NCBI RefSeq assembly: GCF_003182255.1
Contig: NZ_QGTQ01000003.1
Coordinates: 275,207-339,206, forward strand
Reading direction: 5' to 3'
DNA length: 64,000 nt
Source of the DNA: Paenibacillus cellulosilyticus
GTDB lineage: Bacteria > Bacillota > Bacilli > Paenibacillales > Paenibacillaceae
This document shows positions 1 to 7,482 of the stretch, piece after piece. Position 1 is the stretch's first letter, and every line of letters begins with the position of its first letter. The notes under the pieces are model-generated. The model was not told the origin of the DNA, did not search any database, and was given only the letters and a program-made list of their open reading frames with translations. Made by a program: the position numbers and the translations under genes.

Positions 1-35
1 AGTCGTTCATGGAAGACGGATCGGAGACAGCTTAA
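1..35 (+). CDS. possible 3' end of an upstream gene (smc?)
   Basis: A frame entering from the left edge ends at a TAA at 33-35 and reads SFMEDGSETA at its C-terminus. In B. subtilis the gene before ftsY is smc, so this may be the SMC C-terminus, but eleven codons are too few to recognise. A second frame runs open to a TGA at 50-52, so even the frame is uncertain. The call rests on synteny only. Confidence 0.25.
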   Translation, partial: SFMEDGSETA

Positions 36-73
36 CCATTACCGATATGTGAATAGGAAAGGAACGGCATAAT

Positions 74-1084
74 ATGAGTTTCTTTAAACGGTTGAAAGAA
101 TCGATTGCTTCGAAGACTGAAGCGGTCACTAATATTTTTAAAGAAGGTCTAGTTAAGACGAGCAAGGCCATCGTCGAGCGTGTTGAAGAGCTGATTACGC
201 GCCGCAAGAAAATCGATGAAGAGTTTTTCGAGGAGCTCGAAGAAATTCTCATTAGTGCTGACGTGGGTGTTAACACAGTCGTTGGACTGATCGACAGCCT
301 GCGTGCAGAAGTGAAAGCCCGCAAGATCGAAGAAGCTTCCGAGCTGCAGCCGATTCTGTCCGAGAAGCTGGTTGAAATCTTGAAGGGCAAAGACGATCCG
401 GAGCTGCGAATGGCAGAGAGCGGCTTGACCGTTATTCTGTTCGTTGGTGTTAACGGTGTCGGCAAAACGACGACGATCGGCAAGCTTGCCCACAAGTTTA
501 AATCCGAGGGCAAGAGCGTTCTCATGGCAGCGGGCGACACGTTCCGTGCAGGCGCGATCGAGCAGCTTGAAGTGTGGGGTCAGCGTGTAGGCGTTGATGT
601 CATCAAGCAAAGTGCGGGTTCAGACCCAGCAGCCGTCATGTACGATGCGGTGCAAGCGGCTAAACAGCGCGGCGTTGATGTCCTGCTTTGCGATACGGCG
701 GGACGACTGCAGAACAAGTCGAATCTGATGGATGAGTTGAATAAAATTTTCCGGGTCATCCAGCGTGAAGTGCCAAGCGCGCCGCATGAAGTACTGCTCG
801 TGCTGGATGCAACGACGGGCCAAAATGCACTCAGTCAAGCGAAGCTGTTCGGCGAGAAGAGCGGCGTAACCGGCCTTGTTCTTACGAAGCTGGACGGAAC
901 GGCAAAGGGCGGTATCATCATTGCTATCCGCAATGAACTGAACCTGCCAGTGAAGCTTGTTGGTCTTGGCGAGAAAATGAATGACCTTCAGGTGTTCGAT
1001 TCCGAGCAATTCGTTCATGCGCTGTTTGCTGGACTTATTCAAGGCAAAGATGAGCCAGCAAGTGAGGATGAACAACAACAGTAA
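74..1084 (+). CDS. ftsY: signal recognition particle receptor FtsY
   Basis: SRP receptor GTPase. It docks SRP-bound ribosomes at the inner face of the membrane through a heterodimer with Ffh. The 336 aa protein has a charged helical N-domain (residues 1 to about 110) followed by the NG GTPase core: P-loop GVNGVGKTTT at 125-134, DTFRAGA at 155-161, DTAGR at 207-211 and TKLDG at 271-275. These are diagnostic of SRP-type GTPases, and the short acidic N-terminus without an M domain separates FtsY from Ffh. The ATG at 74 follows AGGAAAGGAA. The acidic tail (EDEQQQ) is variable in the family. ylxM and ffh follow, as in B. subtilis. Identification is secure. Confidence 0.97.
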   Translation: MSFFKRLKESIASKTEAVTNIFKEGLVKTSKAIVERVEELITRRKKIDEEFFEELEEILISADVGVNTVVGLIDSLRAEVKARKIEEASELQPILSEKLVEILKGKDDPELRMAESGLTVILFVGVNGVGKTTTIGKLAHKFKSEGKSVLMAAGDTFRAGAIEQLEVWGQRVGVDVIKQSAGSDPAAVMYDAVQAAKQRGVDVLLCDTAGRLQNKSNLMDELNKIFRVIQREVPSAPHEVLLVLDATTGQNALSQAKLFGEKSGVTGLVLTKLDGTAKGGIIIAIRNELNLPVKLVGLGEKMNDLQVFDSEQFVHALFAGLIQGKDEPASEDEQQQ

Positions 1085-1146
1085 CGTTCATGAACGTATA
1101 TTTCGCTCGTTGACAGTCATTTCACCTTGCTGACAAGTATAAAAGC

Positions 1147-1175
1147 TTGACACCCTTACATTCGCCCTGTATGAT
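1147..1175 (+). promoter_or_regulatory. SigA-type promoter for ylxM-ffh
   Basis: The -35 TTGACA (1147-1152) is exact consensus. A 17 bp spacer separates it from the -10 TATGAT (1170-1175), which matches 5 of 6 positions. It lies in the ftsY-ylxM gap, with transcription expected near 1182, so ylxM-ffh should have its own promoter besides any read-through from ftsY. Confidence 0.8.
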
Positions 1176-1193
1176 AGGAGAAGTTAAGTGAGT

Positions 1194-1213
1194 GTCAAGT
1201 AATTTTACTTGAC
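1194..1213 (+). promoter_or_regulatory. leader hairpin next to the ylxM ribosome binding site
   Basis: GTCAAGT (1194-1200) and ACTTGAC (1207-1213) form a perfect 7 bp stem with an AATTTT loop. It directly abuts the SD GGAAGGGG (1214-1221) in the predicted short leader. It could influence translation or 5' end stability; no function is shown. Confidence 0.45.
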
Positions 1214-1229
1214 GGAAGGGGACGTACTC

Positions 1230-1607
1230 GTGACCAGCGCCCACACGGATGCGCTCGAGAAGACGAATCGCATGAACATGCTGTTTGATTTCTATGAGCC
1301 GCTGCTGACGGATAAGCAACGAACGTTTCTGATGCAGTATTTCATCGAAGATTTTACGCTTGGCGAGATTGCGGCGGAAGTTGGCATTAGCCGTCAAGCG
1401 GTTTACGAACATATAAAGCGAGCAGAAACCGTTCTTGAGAATTACGAAGCGAAGCTTGGTCTTCTAAGCCGTCATTCGGCATTGCGAAATGCCATGGATG
1501 AGCTTGAGACACAGATCGCGACGATGCCGCAGGACGGAACACATACAAGTAAGCTGATGCAGATTGCAGAATCACTTCGGCAAGCGGAGCAAGCGAGAAA
1601 CAAATAG
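1230..1607 (+). CDS. ylxM: YlxM, SRP-associated helix-turn-helix protein
   Basis: Small DNA-binding-like protein that travels with ffh. In streptococci and other Firmicutes YlxM binds SRP components and modulates their GTPase activity. The start is GTG 1230, preceded at 8 nt by GGAAGGGG; an in-frame TTG at 1209 has no SD. This gives 125 aa. A sigma-70 region-4-like HTH is seen at about residues 35-65 (LGEIAAEVGISRQAVYEHIK), within the block starting LLTDKQRTFLMQYF. Upstream lies a consensus promoter; ffh starts 19 bp downstream, so the two are probably co-expressed. Confidence 0.93.
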   Translation: MTSAHTDALEKTNRMNMLFDFYEPLLTDKQRTFLMQYFIEDFTLGEIAAEVGISRQAVYEHIKRAETVLENYEAKLGLLSRHSALRNAMDELETQIATMPQDGTHTSKLMQIAESLRQAEQARNK

Positions 1608-1626
1608 TGAAGGCAGGTGAATCATC

Positions 1627-2997
1627 ATGGCGTTTGAAAGCTTGACGAACAGGCTTCAGAATGTGTTCGGCAAATTGCGGGGCAAAGGTAAGCTTTCGGA
1701 GGATGACGTTAACGAAGCGATGCGCGAAGTCCGACTAGCTCTGCTGGAAGCGGACGTAAACTTCAAGGTCGTCAAAGATTTTGTCGCCAAGGTGAAGGAG
1801 CAGGCTGTTGGCGTTGAAGTTCAGAAGAGCTTTACACCGGGCATGGTCGTCGTTGACATCGTTCATAAAGAGCTCATCGAGCTCATGGGCGGATCGGCAA
1901 CGAAGATCGCGAAGGCTAGCAAGCCGCCGACTGTCATTCTGATGGCGGGTCTGCAAGGTGCCGGTAAGACGACGACGACAGCGAAGCTGGCGATGATGCT
2001 CATGAAGGGCAATCATAAGCCGCTGCTCATCGCGGGTGATATTTATCGACCAGCCGCAATTAAGCAGCTTCAAGTGTTGGGCGAGCAGATCAAAGCACCG
2101 GTATTTACGCTCGGCAACGATGTGTCGCCGGTAGAGATCGCACGTCAAGGCCTTCAATTCGCTAAGGCGAACAGTCACGACTATGTCATCGTCGATACGG
2201 CAGGTCGTCTGCAGATCGACGAAGCGCTTATGGAAGAGCTTAAGCAAATCCATGAGGTCGTACAGCCAGATGAAGTGCTCCTCGTTGTCGATGCAATGAC
2301 GGGTCAAGAAGCGGTTAACGTGGCGAAGAGCTTCCACGAGCAGCTTGAACTGACAGGCGTTGTACTGACGAAGATGGATGGCGATACGCGCGGTGGTGCA
2401 GCGTTGTCTGTCAAGGCTGTTACAGGATGTCCGATCAAGTTCGTCTCGATGGGAGAGAAGATCGAGCCGCTTGAATCGTTCCATCCGGAGCGTATGGCAT
2501 CCCGTATTCTCGGCATGGGCGACATGCTGTCGCTGATCGAGAAAGCGCAATCGAGCATCGATGCTGATAAAGCAGCAGAGATGGAACGGAAGATGCGCAA
2601 TGCCGAGTTCACGTTCGAGGATTTCCTCGAGCAGATGGAGCAGGTCCGCAAGCTTGGTCCGTTGGATCAGCTGCTTGACATGCTGCCAGGGATGAACAAG
2701 GTCAAAGGCATGAAGGACATGAAGGTCGATGACAAGCAGATCAACCGCGTTGAAGCGATCGTACGCTCGATGACAACGGATGAGAAGCGTAATCCAGACC
2801 TGTTGAACTATAGCCGTCGCAGACGGATTGCTGCCGGCAGCGGCACGAATATTGCGGAAGTCAATCGTCTCATCAAGCAGTTCGAAGAGATGCGCAAGAT
2901 GATGAAGCAATTCTCGGGCATGATGGGCAAAGGCGGCAAAGGCATGAAAGGCTTGAAAGGTCTTATGGGTAAAGGGATGAAATTCCCGCGCATTTGA
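1627..2997 (+). CDS. ffh: signal recognition particle protein Ffh
   Basis: SRP54 homologue. It binds the small SRP RNA and signal sequences emerging from ribosomes and delivers them to FtsY. The 456 aa protein has an N domain, a G domain with P-loop GLQGAGKTTT (108-117), DTAGR (190-194) and TKMDG, and a methionine-rich M domain from about residue 300. The last 40 residues are Met/Gly/Lys-rich (MMKQF, MMGKGGKGMKG), typical of the signal-binding groove and RNA-binding tail. The ATG at 1627 follows AGGCAGGTGA. rpsP follows after 37 bp with a strong SD. Confidence 0.98.
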   Translation: MAFESLTNRLQNVFGKLRGKGKLSEDDVNEAMREVRLALLEADVNFKVVKDFVAKVKEQAVGVEVQKSFTPGMVVVDIVHKELIELMGGSATKIAKASKPPTVILMAGLQGAGKTTTTAKLAMMLMKGNHKPLLIAGDIYRPAAIKQLQVLGEQIKAPVFTLGNDVSPVEIARQGLQFAKANSHDYVIVDTAGRLQIDEALMEELKQIHEVVQPDEVLLVVDAMTGQEAVNVAKSFHEQLELTGVVLTKMDGDTRGGAALSVKAVTGCPIKFVSMGEKIEPLESFHPERMASRILGMGDMLSLIEKAQSSIDADKAAEMERKMRNAEFTFEDFLEQMEQVRKLGPLDQLLDMLPGMNKVKGMKDMKVDDKQINRVEAIVRSMTTDEKRNPDLLNYSRRRRIAAGSGTNIAEVNRLIKQFEEMRKMMKQFSGMMGKGGKGMKGLKGLMGKGMKFPRI

Positions 2998-3034
2998 TCA
3001 AGGGCAGTTGATTCTTGTAAGGAGGTGAAACAAA

Positions 3035-3307
3035 ATGGCAGTTCGTATTCGTCTGAAACGTATGGGTGCTCACAAAGCTCCTTTCTATCGTGTAGTCGTA
3101 TCCGATTCCCGTTCCCCACGTGACGGCCGCTTCATCGAAGAGATCGGCACTTACAACCCGGTTGCACAACCGGCACAAGTGAACATCGATGAAGAGAAAG
3201 CACTGAAATGGCTGCAAAACGGTGCGCAAGCATCCGACACAGCTCGCAACCTGCTTTCGCAAGTAGGCGTCATGAAGAAGTTCCATGAGCTCAAGCAACA
3301 GAAATAA
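3035..3307 (+). CDS. rpsP: 30S ribosomal protein S16
   Basis: Primary 30S assembly protein, 90 aa, the usual length. It begins [19 protein letters not shown], matching the conserved S16 N-terminus, and continues with the characteristic [16 protein letters not shown] and IGTYNP motifs. A near-perfect SD, AAGGAGGTGA, precedes the ATG. It sits in the standard ffh-rpsP-khpA-rimM-trmD-rplS order and probably shares a transcript with khpA, 25 bp downstream. Confidence 0.98.
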   Translation: MAVRIRLKRMGAHKAPFYRVVVSDSRSPRDGRFIEEIGTYNPVAQPAQVNIDEEKALKWLQNGAQASDTARNLLSQVGVMKKFHELKQQK

Positions 3308-3332
3308 CTGTTGAATTGCGGAGGGCCTGAAG

Positions 3333-3566
3333 ATGAAAGAATTAATTCTTGTCATAGCGAAGGCTTTAGTGGATAATCCGAATGACGTTCGCGTCAGTGA
3401 GAAGGAGGACGCACGAGGTAATCTCGTGTTTGGCTTGTCCGTCCATCCTTCCGATGTCGGTAAAGTAATCGGCAAGCAGGGCAAAATCGCAAAGGCGCTG
3501 CGCACAGTCGTATCGTCTGCTGCGGTGAAATCCGGCCGCCGGATTACGATCGACATCGATTCATAA
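3333..3566 (+). CDS. khpA: KH-domain RNA-binding protein KhpA (YlqC)
   Basis: 77 aa single KH-domain protein, the KhpA/YlqC family. It forms a dimer with KhpB (Jag) in Firmicutes and binds many RNAs. The diagnostic GxxG loop is GKQG at 47-50 inside DVGKVIGKQGKIAKALR, flanked by the beta strands NLVFGLSVHP and RRITIDID. The SD GGAGGG lies upstream of ATG 3333. An intrinsic terminator begins 17 bp after the stop, ending the transcript. Confidence 0.95.
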   Translation: MKELILVIAKALVDNPNDVRVSEKEDARGNLVFGLSVHPSDVGKVIGKQGKIAKALRTVVSSAAVKSGRRITIDIDS

Positions 3567-3582
3567 TCGAACAAGCCATGTG

Positions 3583-3614
3583 AAGGGTTAGGATGAATGT
3601 CCTAACCCTTTTTC
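3583..3614 (+). terminator. intrinsic terminator after khpA
   Basis: AAGGGTTAGGA (3583-3593) pairs perfectly with TCCTAACCCTT (3600-3610) over 11 bp around a TGAATG loop, followed by T residues. It closes the ylxM-ffh-rpsP-khpA transcript. Confidence 0.88.
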
Positions 3615-3635
3615 AATACATAACTGCATAACAAT

Positions 3636-3671
3636 TTATTGGTTTCCGACTAGATTGGAAACAATAATTTT
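3636..3671 (+). terminator. second terminator-like hairpin upstream of rimM
   Basis: TTATT-G-GTTTCC (3636-3647) pairs with GGAAAC-AATAA (3657-3667), 11 bp with one bulged G and a 9 nt loop, followed by TTTT. It is weaker than the preceding terminator and may act as a backup or as leader structure. Confidence 0.4.
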
Positions 3672-3675
3672 GACT

Positions 3676-3734
3676 TTAAAAAGTCGACTATTGAACACGA
3701 GCCCGCCTCTGGTGCTGAATAGCCGACTTTTTAA
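3676..3734. promoter_or_regulatory. 59 bp long inverted repeat upstream of rimM
   Basis: The arms 3676-3692 and 3718-3734 pair at 16 of 17 positions with one A-C mismatch. The outer ends are A-tract and T-tract, so a terminator-like fold is possible from either strand. The 25 nt apex can itself fold (CAC-GAG with CTC and GTG, a TG bulge between). Apart from the khpA terminator and the neighbouring hairpin, the gap 3567-3855 shows no open reading frame and no convincing promoter. Confidence 0.55.
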
Positions 3735-3855
3735 TAAATAAGAAGGCAAGTTCGCTAACGTAATTAAAGAGCTGCTCATCTTCGAAAGGCCTCGATTGAG
3801 GTTTCTCATATGCTGATAAAGGTAACGTTATAGTCGGGAAAGGAACGAATGGAAT

Positions 3856-4389
3856 ATGGCAGACAAATGGTTTACAGTCGGTAAATTAGTTAATACGCAT
3901 GGTATCCGTGGTGAAGTGAAAATATGGCCACAGACCGATTTTCCAGAGGTACGCTTTGCCAAAGGAAATGTATTGACGCTCGTGGATGAAGAAAAGGGTG
4001 CTCCAAGCTTCCAGGTAGAAATCGTGAGCGCTAGATTACAGAAAAACGTGTATATTGTGAAGCTGAAGGGCTATGACAATATTAATGATATTGAGAAGTA
4101 CAAAGGCTGGACGTTCAAGGTATCGGAGAACGATCTCGTTGAGCTCCCAGAGCACGAGTATTACTACCATCAGATTATTGGTTGCACCGTCGTAACGGAC
4201 GAGGGCGTAGAGCTTGGTCAGGTTACAGAAATCCTGTCGCCAGGCGCTAATGATGTATGGGTAGTCAAAGGCAAGGATGAGCGTGGTAAATCCCGTGAAG
4301 TGCTGCTGCCTGTCATTGACGAAGTGCTGTTGAATGTGGATGTAGAAGCCAAAGCGATTAAAGTAAAGCTGCTGGAAGGGCTGATTTAA
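3856..4389 (+). CDS. rimM: 16S rRNA processing protein RimM
   Basis: Ribosome maturation factor that acts on the 30S head around S19. The 177 aa protein begins [20 protein letters not shown], with the conserved [15 protein letters not shown]-domain signature. It has an [12 protein letters not shown] segment before the PRC-barrel C-domain, where [12 protein letters not shown] and [13 protein letters not shown] are typical. The SD is GGGAAAGGAA. trmD begins 4 bp after the stop, the classical translationally linked pair. Confidence 0.97.
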   Translation: MADKWFTVGKLVNTHGIRGEVKIWPQTDFPEVRFAKGNVLTLVDEEKGAPSFQVEIVSARLQKNVYIVKLKGYDNINDIEKYKGWTFKVSENDLVELPEHEYYYHQIIGCTVVTDEGVELGQVTEILSPGANDVWVVKGKDERGKSREVLLPVIDEVLLNVDVEAKAIKVKLLEGLI

Positions 4390-4393
4390 CGCT

Positions 4394-5179
4394 GTGCGGA
4401 TCGACGTATTAACACTTTTTCCTGAAATGTTCGATGGCGTGTTCAGTTCCAGCATTTTGGGCAAGGCAAGGGAGAAAGGGATTGTATCGCTGCAAGCGGT
4501 CAACTTCCGCCAGTTCTCGACGGACAAGCACAGCACGGTGGACGACTATCCTTATGGCGGCGGCGGAGGGATGGTTCTTAAGCCTGAACCGATGTTCGCA
4601 GCGGTTGAAAGCCTTGTACCAGCAGACGGTCCGCGCCCGCGCATTATTCTCATGTGCCCGCAGGGTGAGACGTTCACGCAGCAAAAGGCAGAACAGCTGT
4701 CGAATGAGGAGCATCTCATTTTCGTTTGCGGCCATTATGAGGGCTATGATGAACGCATTCGTGAGCATCTCGTAACCGACGAACTATCCATTGGCGACTA
4801 CGTGTTAACTGGTGGAGAGCTTCCGGCTATGGTCGTTATCGATAGTGTTGCTCGTTTGCTTCCAGGCGTACTGGGCAATGAAACATCCGCTGTCACCGAT
4901 TCTTTCAGCACAGGTCTGCTGGAATACCCGCATTACACGCGTCCCGCTGTGTTCCGAGACTGGGAAGTGCCAGAGGTGCTCCTGTCAGGCCATCACGGCA
5001 GAATCGAGGCGTGGCGGCGTGAACAATCGCTTCTAAGGACGCTTAAGCGGCGTCCTGATTTACTGGAACAGGCAGATTTGTCCACGAAGGAACGCGCGTG
5101 GCTGCAGGGCCTTCGAGAGCGTGAAGAGCGTCTGATGGAACGTCCTTCTGCCCATAAGAATGAACAAGGTGATAAATAA
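4394..5179 (+). CDS. trmD: tRNA (guanine-N1-)-methyltransferase TrmD
   Basis: SPOUT-class enzyme that makes m1G37 in tRNAs with G36, preventing +1 frameshifting. 261 aa, GTG start at 4394. Motifs include [11 protein letters not shown] at 50-60, LMCPQGE at 86-92, [11 protein letters not shown] from 112, [10 protein letters not shown] at 133-142 (SAM-binding deep trefoil knot) and LSGHH at 187-191. The SD GGAAGGG lies inside the end of rimM. The C-terminus is lysine/glutamate-rich and variable. rplS follows after a separate promoter and leader. Confidence 0.98.
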   Translation: MRIDVLTLFPEMFDGVFSSSILGKAREKGIVSLQAVNFRQFSTDKHSTVDDYPYGGGGGMVLKPEPMFAAVESLVPADGPRPRIILMCPQGETFTQQKAEQLSNEEHLIFVCGHYEGYDERIREHLVTDELSIGDYVLTGGELPAMVVIDSVARLLPGVLGNETSAVTDSFSTGLLEYPHYTRPAVFRDWEVPEVLLSGHHGRIEAWRREQSLLRTLKRRPDLLEQADLSTKERAWLQGLREREERLMERPSAHKNEQGDK

Positions 5180-5193
5180 TAATAGATATGTTA

Positions 5194-5222
5194 TTGTGTT
5201 TTATCGCATACTGTGTTAAAAT
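5194..5222 (+). promoter_or_regulatory. SigA-type promoter for rplS
   Basis: TTGTGT (5194-5199), a 17 bp spacer and TAAAAT (5217-5222) lie directly after trmD. This gives rplS its own leader of about 100 nt. Confidence 0.65.
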
Positions 5223-5229
5223 TTCAAAT

Positions 5230-5329
5230 GTTGTGTGAAAGTCGGACGGTCCGCTATAAGCCATGACCTGACTTGCATTCCGGAGTCGGTGAGTTTATAA
5301 GAACGTCTATGGGGAAGGAGTGAATACAA
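5230..5329 (+). promoter_or_regulatory. rplS leader, possible L19 leader RNA
   Basis: About 100 nt separate the predicted promoter from rplS. Low-GC Gram-positive bacteria often carry an L19-binding autoregulatory leader (Rfam L19_leader) at this place. Short self-complementary segments such as GGACGGTCC (5244-5252) are visible. Assignment is from position and was not tested by a covariance model. Confidence 0.4.
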
Positions 5330-5330
5330 G

Positions 5331-5672
5331 ATGAACATTGTACAAGCGATTACGCAAGAACAACTGCGCAAAGACATCCCTAGCTTCCGTCCAGGCGATA
5401 CGCTGAAGGTATACGTTAAAGTCATCGAGGGTTCGCGCGAGCGTATCCAGCTGTTCGAAGGCGTCGTTATCAAGCGTCGTGGTGGCGGTATCAGCGAAAC
5501 GTTCACGGTTCGTAAGATTTCTTACGGCGTAGGCGTGGAAAGAACGTTCCCAGTGAACTCGCCGAAGATCGATAAACTCGAAGTGGCTCGTCGTGGTAAA
5601 GTTCGCCGTGCGAAACTTTATTACCTGCGTGAACTTCGCGGTAAAGCAGCGAGAATTAAAGAAATCCGTTAA
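5331..5672 (+). CDS. rplS: 50S ribosomal protein L19
   Basis: L19 lies at the 30S-50S interface. 113 aa, the usual bacterial length. Conserved blocks are [44 protein letters not shown] and [14 protein letters not shown], ending with basic [17 protein letters not shown]. The SD GGAAGGAG precedes ATG 5331. It has its own promoter and a strong terminator, so it is probably monocistronic. Confidence 0.98.
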   Translation: MNIVQAITQEQLRKDIPSFRPGDTLKVYVKVIEGSRERIQLFEGVVIKRRGGGISETFTVRKISYGVGVERTFPVNSPKIDKLEVARRGKVRRAKLYYLRELRGKAARIKEIR

Positions 5673-5682
5673 TCGGATAGTC

Positions 5683-5720
5683 GAGAGGGGCTTGCCAATA
5701 CAAGCTCCTCTTCGCGTTTT
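5683..5720 (+). terminator. intrinsic terminator after rplS
   Basis: A 12 bp stem (5683-5694 with 5701-5712, including G-T pairs), a 6 nt loop and a following CGCGTTTT tract. Confidence 0.82.
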
Positions 5721-5800
5721 ATGGGTATAATTATAGTAACGGCTGCGGGAGTTTCTGCACGCATGTCATGCTGATAAGATTGAGCGAAGAAGGTGAGCAT

Positions 5801-6499
5801 ATGGACAACAATCGATTCGAAAGCGAAGAAGAGCAGCATCAAGCTTCAACGGAAGTAACGGAAACAAAGCATGATGTTGAAGATGCCGGTGTACAAGCTG
5901 GTCAGGCAACAGCAGCTGCTGGAAGCAAGTTCGGCAAAGAGATTTTTGAATGGGTTAAAGCGATTGCGATCGCGGTCATACTCGTGCTCATCATTCGCTG
6001 GTTGCTGTTTATGCCCTTCATTGTCGATGGACCGTCGATGCAGCCGAATTTTCAGACAGGTGAACGCGTCATCGTCAATAAAATTTTGTACAAAATCCGC
6101 GAGCCTAAGCGTGGTGAGGTCATCGTATTCCACGTTCCGGAGGAAGGTCGCAATTTCATTAAGCGTGTTATCGGTGTTGAAGGCGACACGATTCGTTACG
6201 AGGGCGACGACTTGTATGTGAATGGCGAGAAAGTGAACGAGACGTACATACAGGAAGCAATTGACCAAGCTCACGCGGAAGGCCATGACTATAATAATAG
6301 TCAGTTCTCTCAGAACTTCCCGAATGACAGCTTTACGGAGTCCGTTGTACCGGAAGGTCATATCTTTGTCCTCGGAGACAATCGCCCGGAGAGTAAGGAC
6401 AGCCGCATGATTGGCTTCGTCTCACTCGATGAGGTGATCGGCCGAAGCGACGTAATCTTCTGGCCGCTCAATAAGGCGAAGATTGTTACAAATCATTGA
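5801..6499 (+). CDS. lepB: type I signal peptidase
   Basis: Serine/lysine-dyad protease that cleaves signal peptides on the outer side of the membrane. The start is ATG 5801, preceded by GAAGAAGGTGAG; an in-frame ATG at 5768 lacks an SD. This gives 232 aa. One membrane segment (about 51-70) is followed by the catalytic serine motif GPSMQPNF (Ser79), the lysine motif FIKRVIG (Lys121) and GDNRPESKDSR. Only one membrane anchor is seen, as in SipS-type enzymes, but the N-terminal cytoplasmic part is unusually long (about 48 residues, rich in E/Q/A). Placement between rplS and rbgA matches many Firmicutes. Confidence 0.95.
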   Translation: MDNNRFESEEEQHQASTEVTETKHDVEDAGVQAGQATAAAGSKFGKEIFEWVKAIAIAVILVLIIRWLLFMPFIVDGPSMQPNFQTGERVIVNKILYKIREPKRGEVIVFHVPEEGRNFIKRVIGVEGDTIRYEGDDLYVNGEKVNETYIQEAIDQAHAEGHDYNNSQFSQNFPNDSFTESVVPEGHIFVLGDNRPESKDSRMIGFVSLDEVIGRSDVIFWPLNKAKIVTNH

Positions 6500-6507
6500 G
6501 AAAAATG

Positions 6508-6552
6508 ACATGCCTCGTGGATGCTGCGAATGCAGAGGTCCGCGAGGCATGT
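6508..6552 (+). promoter_or_regulatory. strong hairpin between lepB and rbgA
   Basis: ACATGCCTCGTGGA (6508-6521) pairs with TCCGCGAGGCATGT (6539-6552) over 14 bp with one G-T pair. The apex contains a second stem CTGC/GCAG. No T-tract follows, so it is not a standard terminator. It may be an mRNA-processing or attenuating structure. Confidence 0.6.
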
Positions 6553-6572
6553 TGGCTACTGAGGTGACGTAA

Positions 6573-7445
6573 ATGACGATTCAATGGTTCCCGGGGCATA
6601 TGACAAGAGCCCGGCGACAAATTCAAGATAAGCTGAAGCTAATTGATCTGGCTGTTGAACTGCTGGATGCGAGAATTCCGCTGTCGAGCCGAAACCCAAT
6701 GATTGATGATATTTTGCTGAATAAACCTCGACTGATCGTGCTTGGTAAGAGTGATCTTGCAGATCCACGAGAGACGGAAGCGTGGATAGAGCGTTTTAAA
6801 TATGAGGGGCATGAATGTATCGCGGTTGATGCGTCTACGGGTACACGCGTTGGCGAGATTCCTGATCTGGCAAGACAGCTGATGCAGGAGAAAATTGACC
6901 GTCAGTTGGCGAAAGGGATAAATCCACGCGCGGTACGTGCGCTAATCGTCGGTATCCCCAACGTAGGGAAATCAACGCTGATTAACCGTCTTGCAGGTCG
7001 TAACATTGCAATTACAGGTGACCGTCCAGGCGTTACCAAGGGACAGCAGTGGATTAAGGTCGGCAAAGAGATGGAGCTGCTGGATACACCAGGTATTTTA
7101 TGGCCGAAGTTCGACGATCCGATCGTTGGCTATCGACTCGCGATGACAGGTGCGATTAAAGAGCAAATTCTCGATATTGAAGATATTGCTTTCTACGCAA
7201 CACGCGAGCTTATTAATCGATACTGGGATACGCTTGTTGAGCGTTACGGTATCGAGGAGGAGCGTCCAGAAGATACAGAACAAGCCGATGAGATCGTTCG
7301 TATTATGGAAGCGATTGGCCGCAAACGCGGGTGTCTCATTAGTGGCGGGCGTGTTGATCTTGAGAAGACGTCGGGTATTATTTTGCGCGAGATGCGTGCT
7401 GGTAAGCTTGGCCGTTTGACTCTTGAATCGGCATCAACGTATTAA
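6573..7445 (+). CDS. rbgA: ribosome biogenesis GTPase RbgA (YlqF)
   Basis: Circularly permuted GTPase needed for a late step of 50S assembly (incorporation of L16 in B. subtilis). 290 aa, starting [15 protein letters not shown], the family signature. The permuted order is seen: G4-like VLGKSDLAD at 56-64, then G1 GIPNVGKST at 127-135, then G3 DTPG at 171-174. The C-terminal ANTAR-like helical domain follows. G4 reads GKSD rather than the usual NKxD, an uncommon change at the guanine-specificity asparagine. The SD GAGGTGA precedes ATG 6573. rnhB starts 37 bp after its stop. Confidence 0.96.
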   Translation: MTIQWFPGHMTRARRQIQDKLKLIDLAVELLDARIPLSSRNPMIDDILLNKPRLIVLGKSDLADPRETEAWIERFKYEGHECIAVDASTGTRVGEIPDLARQLMQEKIDRQLAKGINPRAVRALIVGIPNVGKSTLINRLAGRNIAITGDRPGVTKGQQWIKVGKEMELLDTPGILWPKFDDPIVGYRLAMTGAIKEQILDIEDIAFYATRELINRYWDTLVERYGIEEERPEDTEQADEIVRIMEAIGRKRGCLISGGRVDLEKTSGIILREMRAGKLGRLTLESASTY

Positions 7446-7482
7446 GGCAAGGCCAGAAATAACCGTCATGGGAGATGCGGGA

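Noticed and set aside
1735..2910. Long minus-strand open frame opposite ffh
   Set aside because: Codon-position shadow of ffh; no family features or SD.
5726..5731. Perfect TATAAT upstream of lepB
   Set aside because: No -35 at any usable spacing and no proper extended -10, so not called as promoter.
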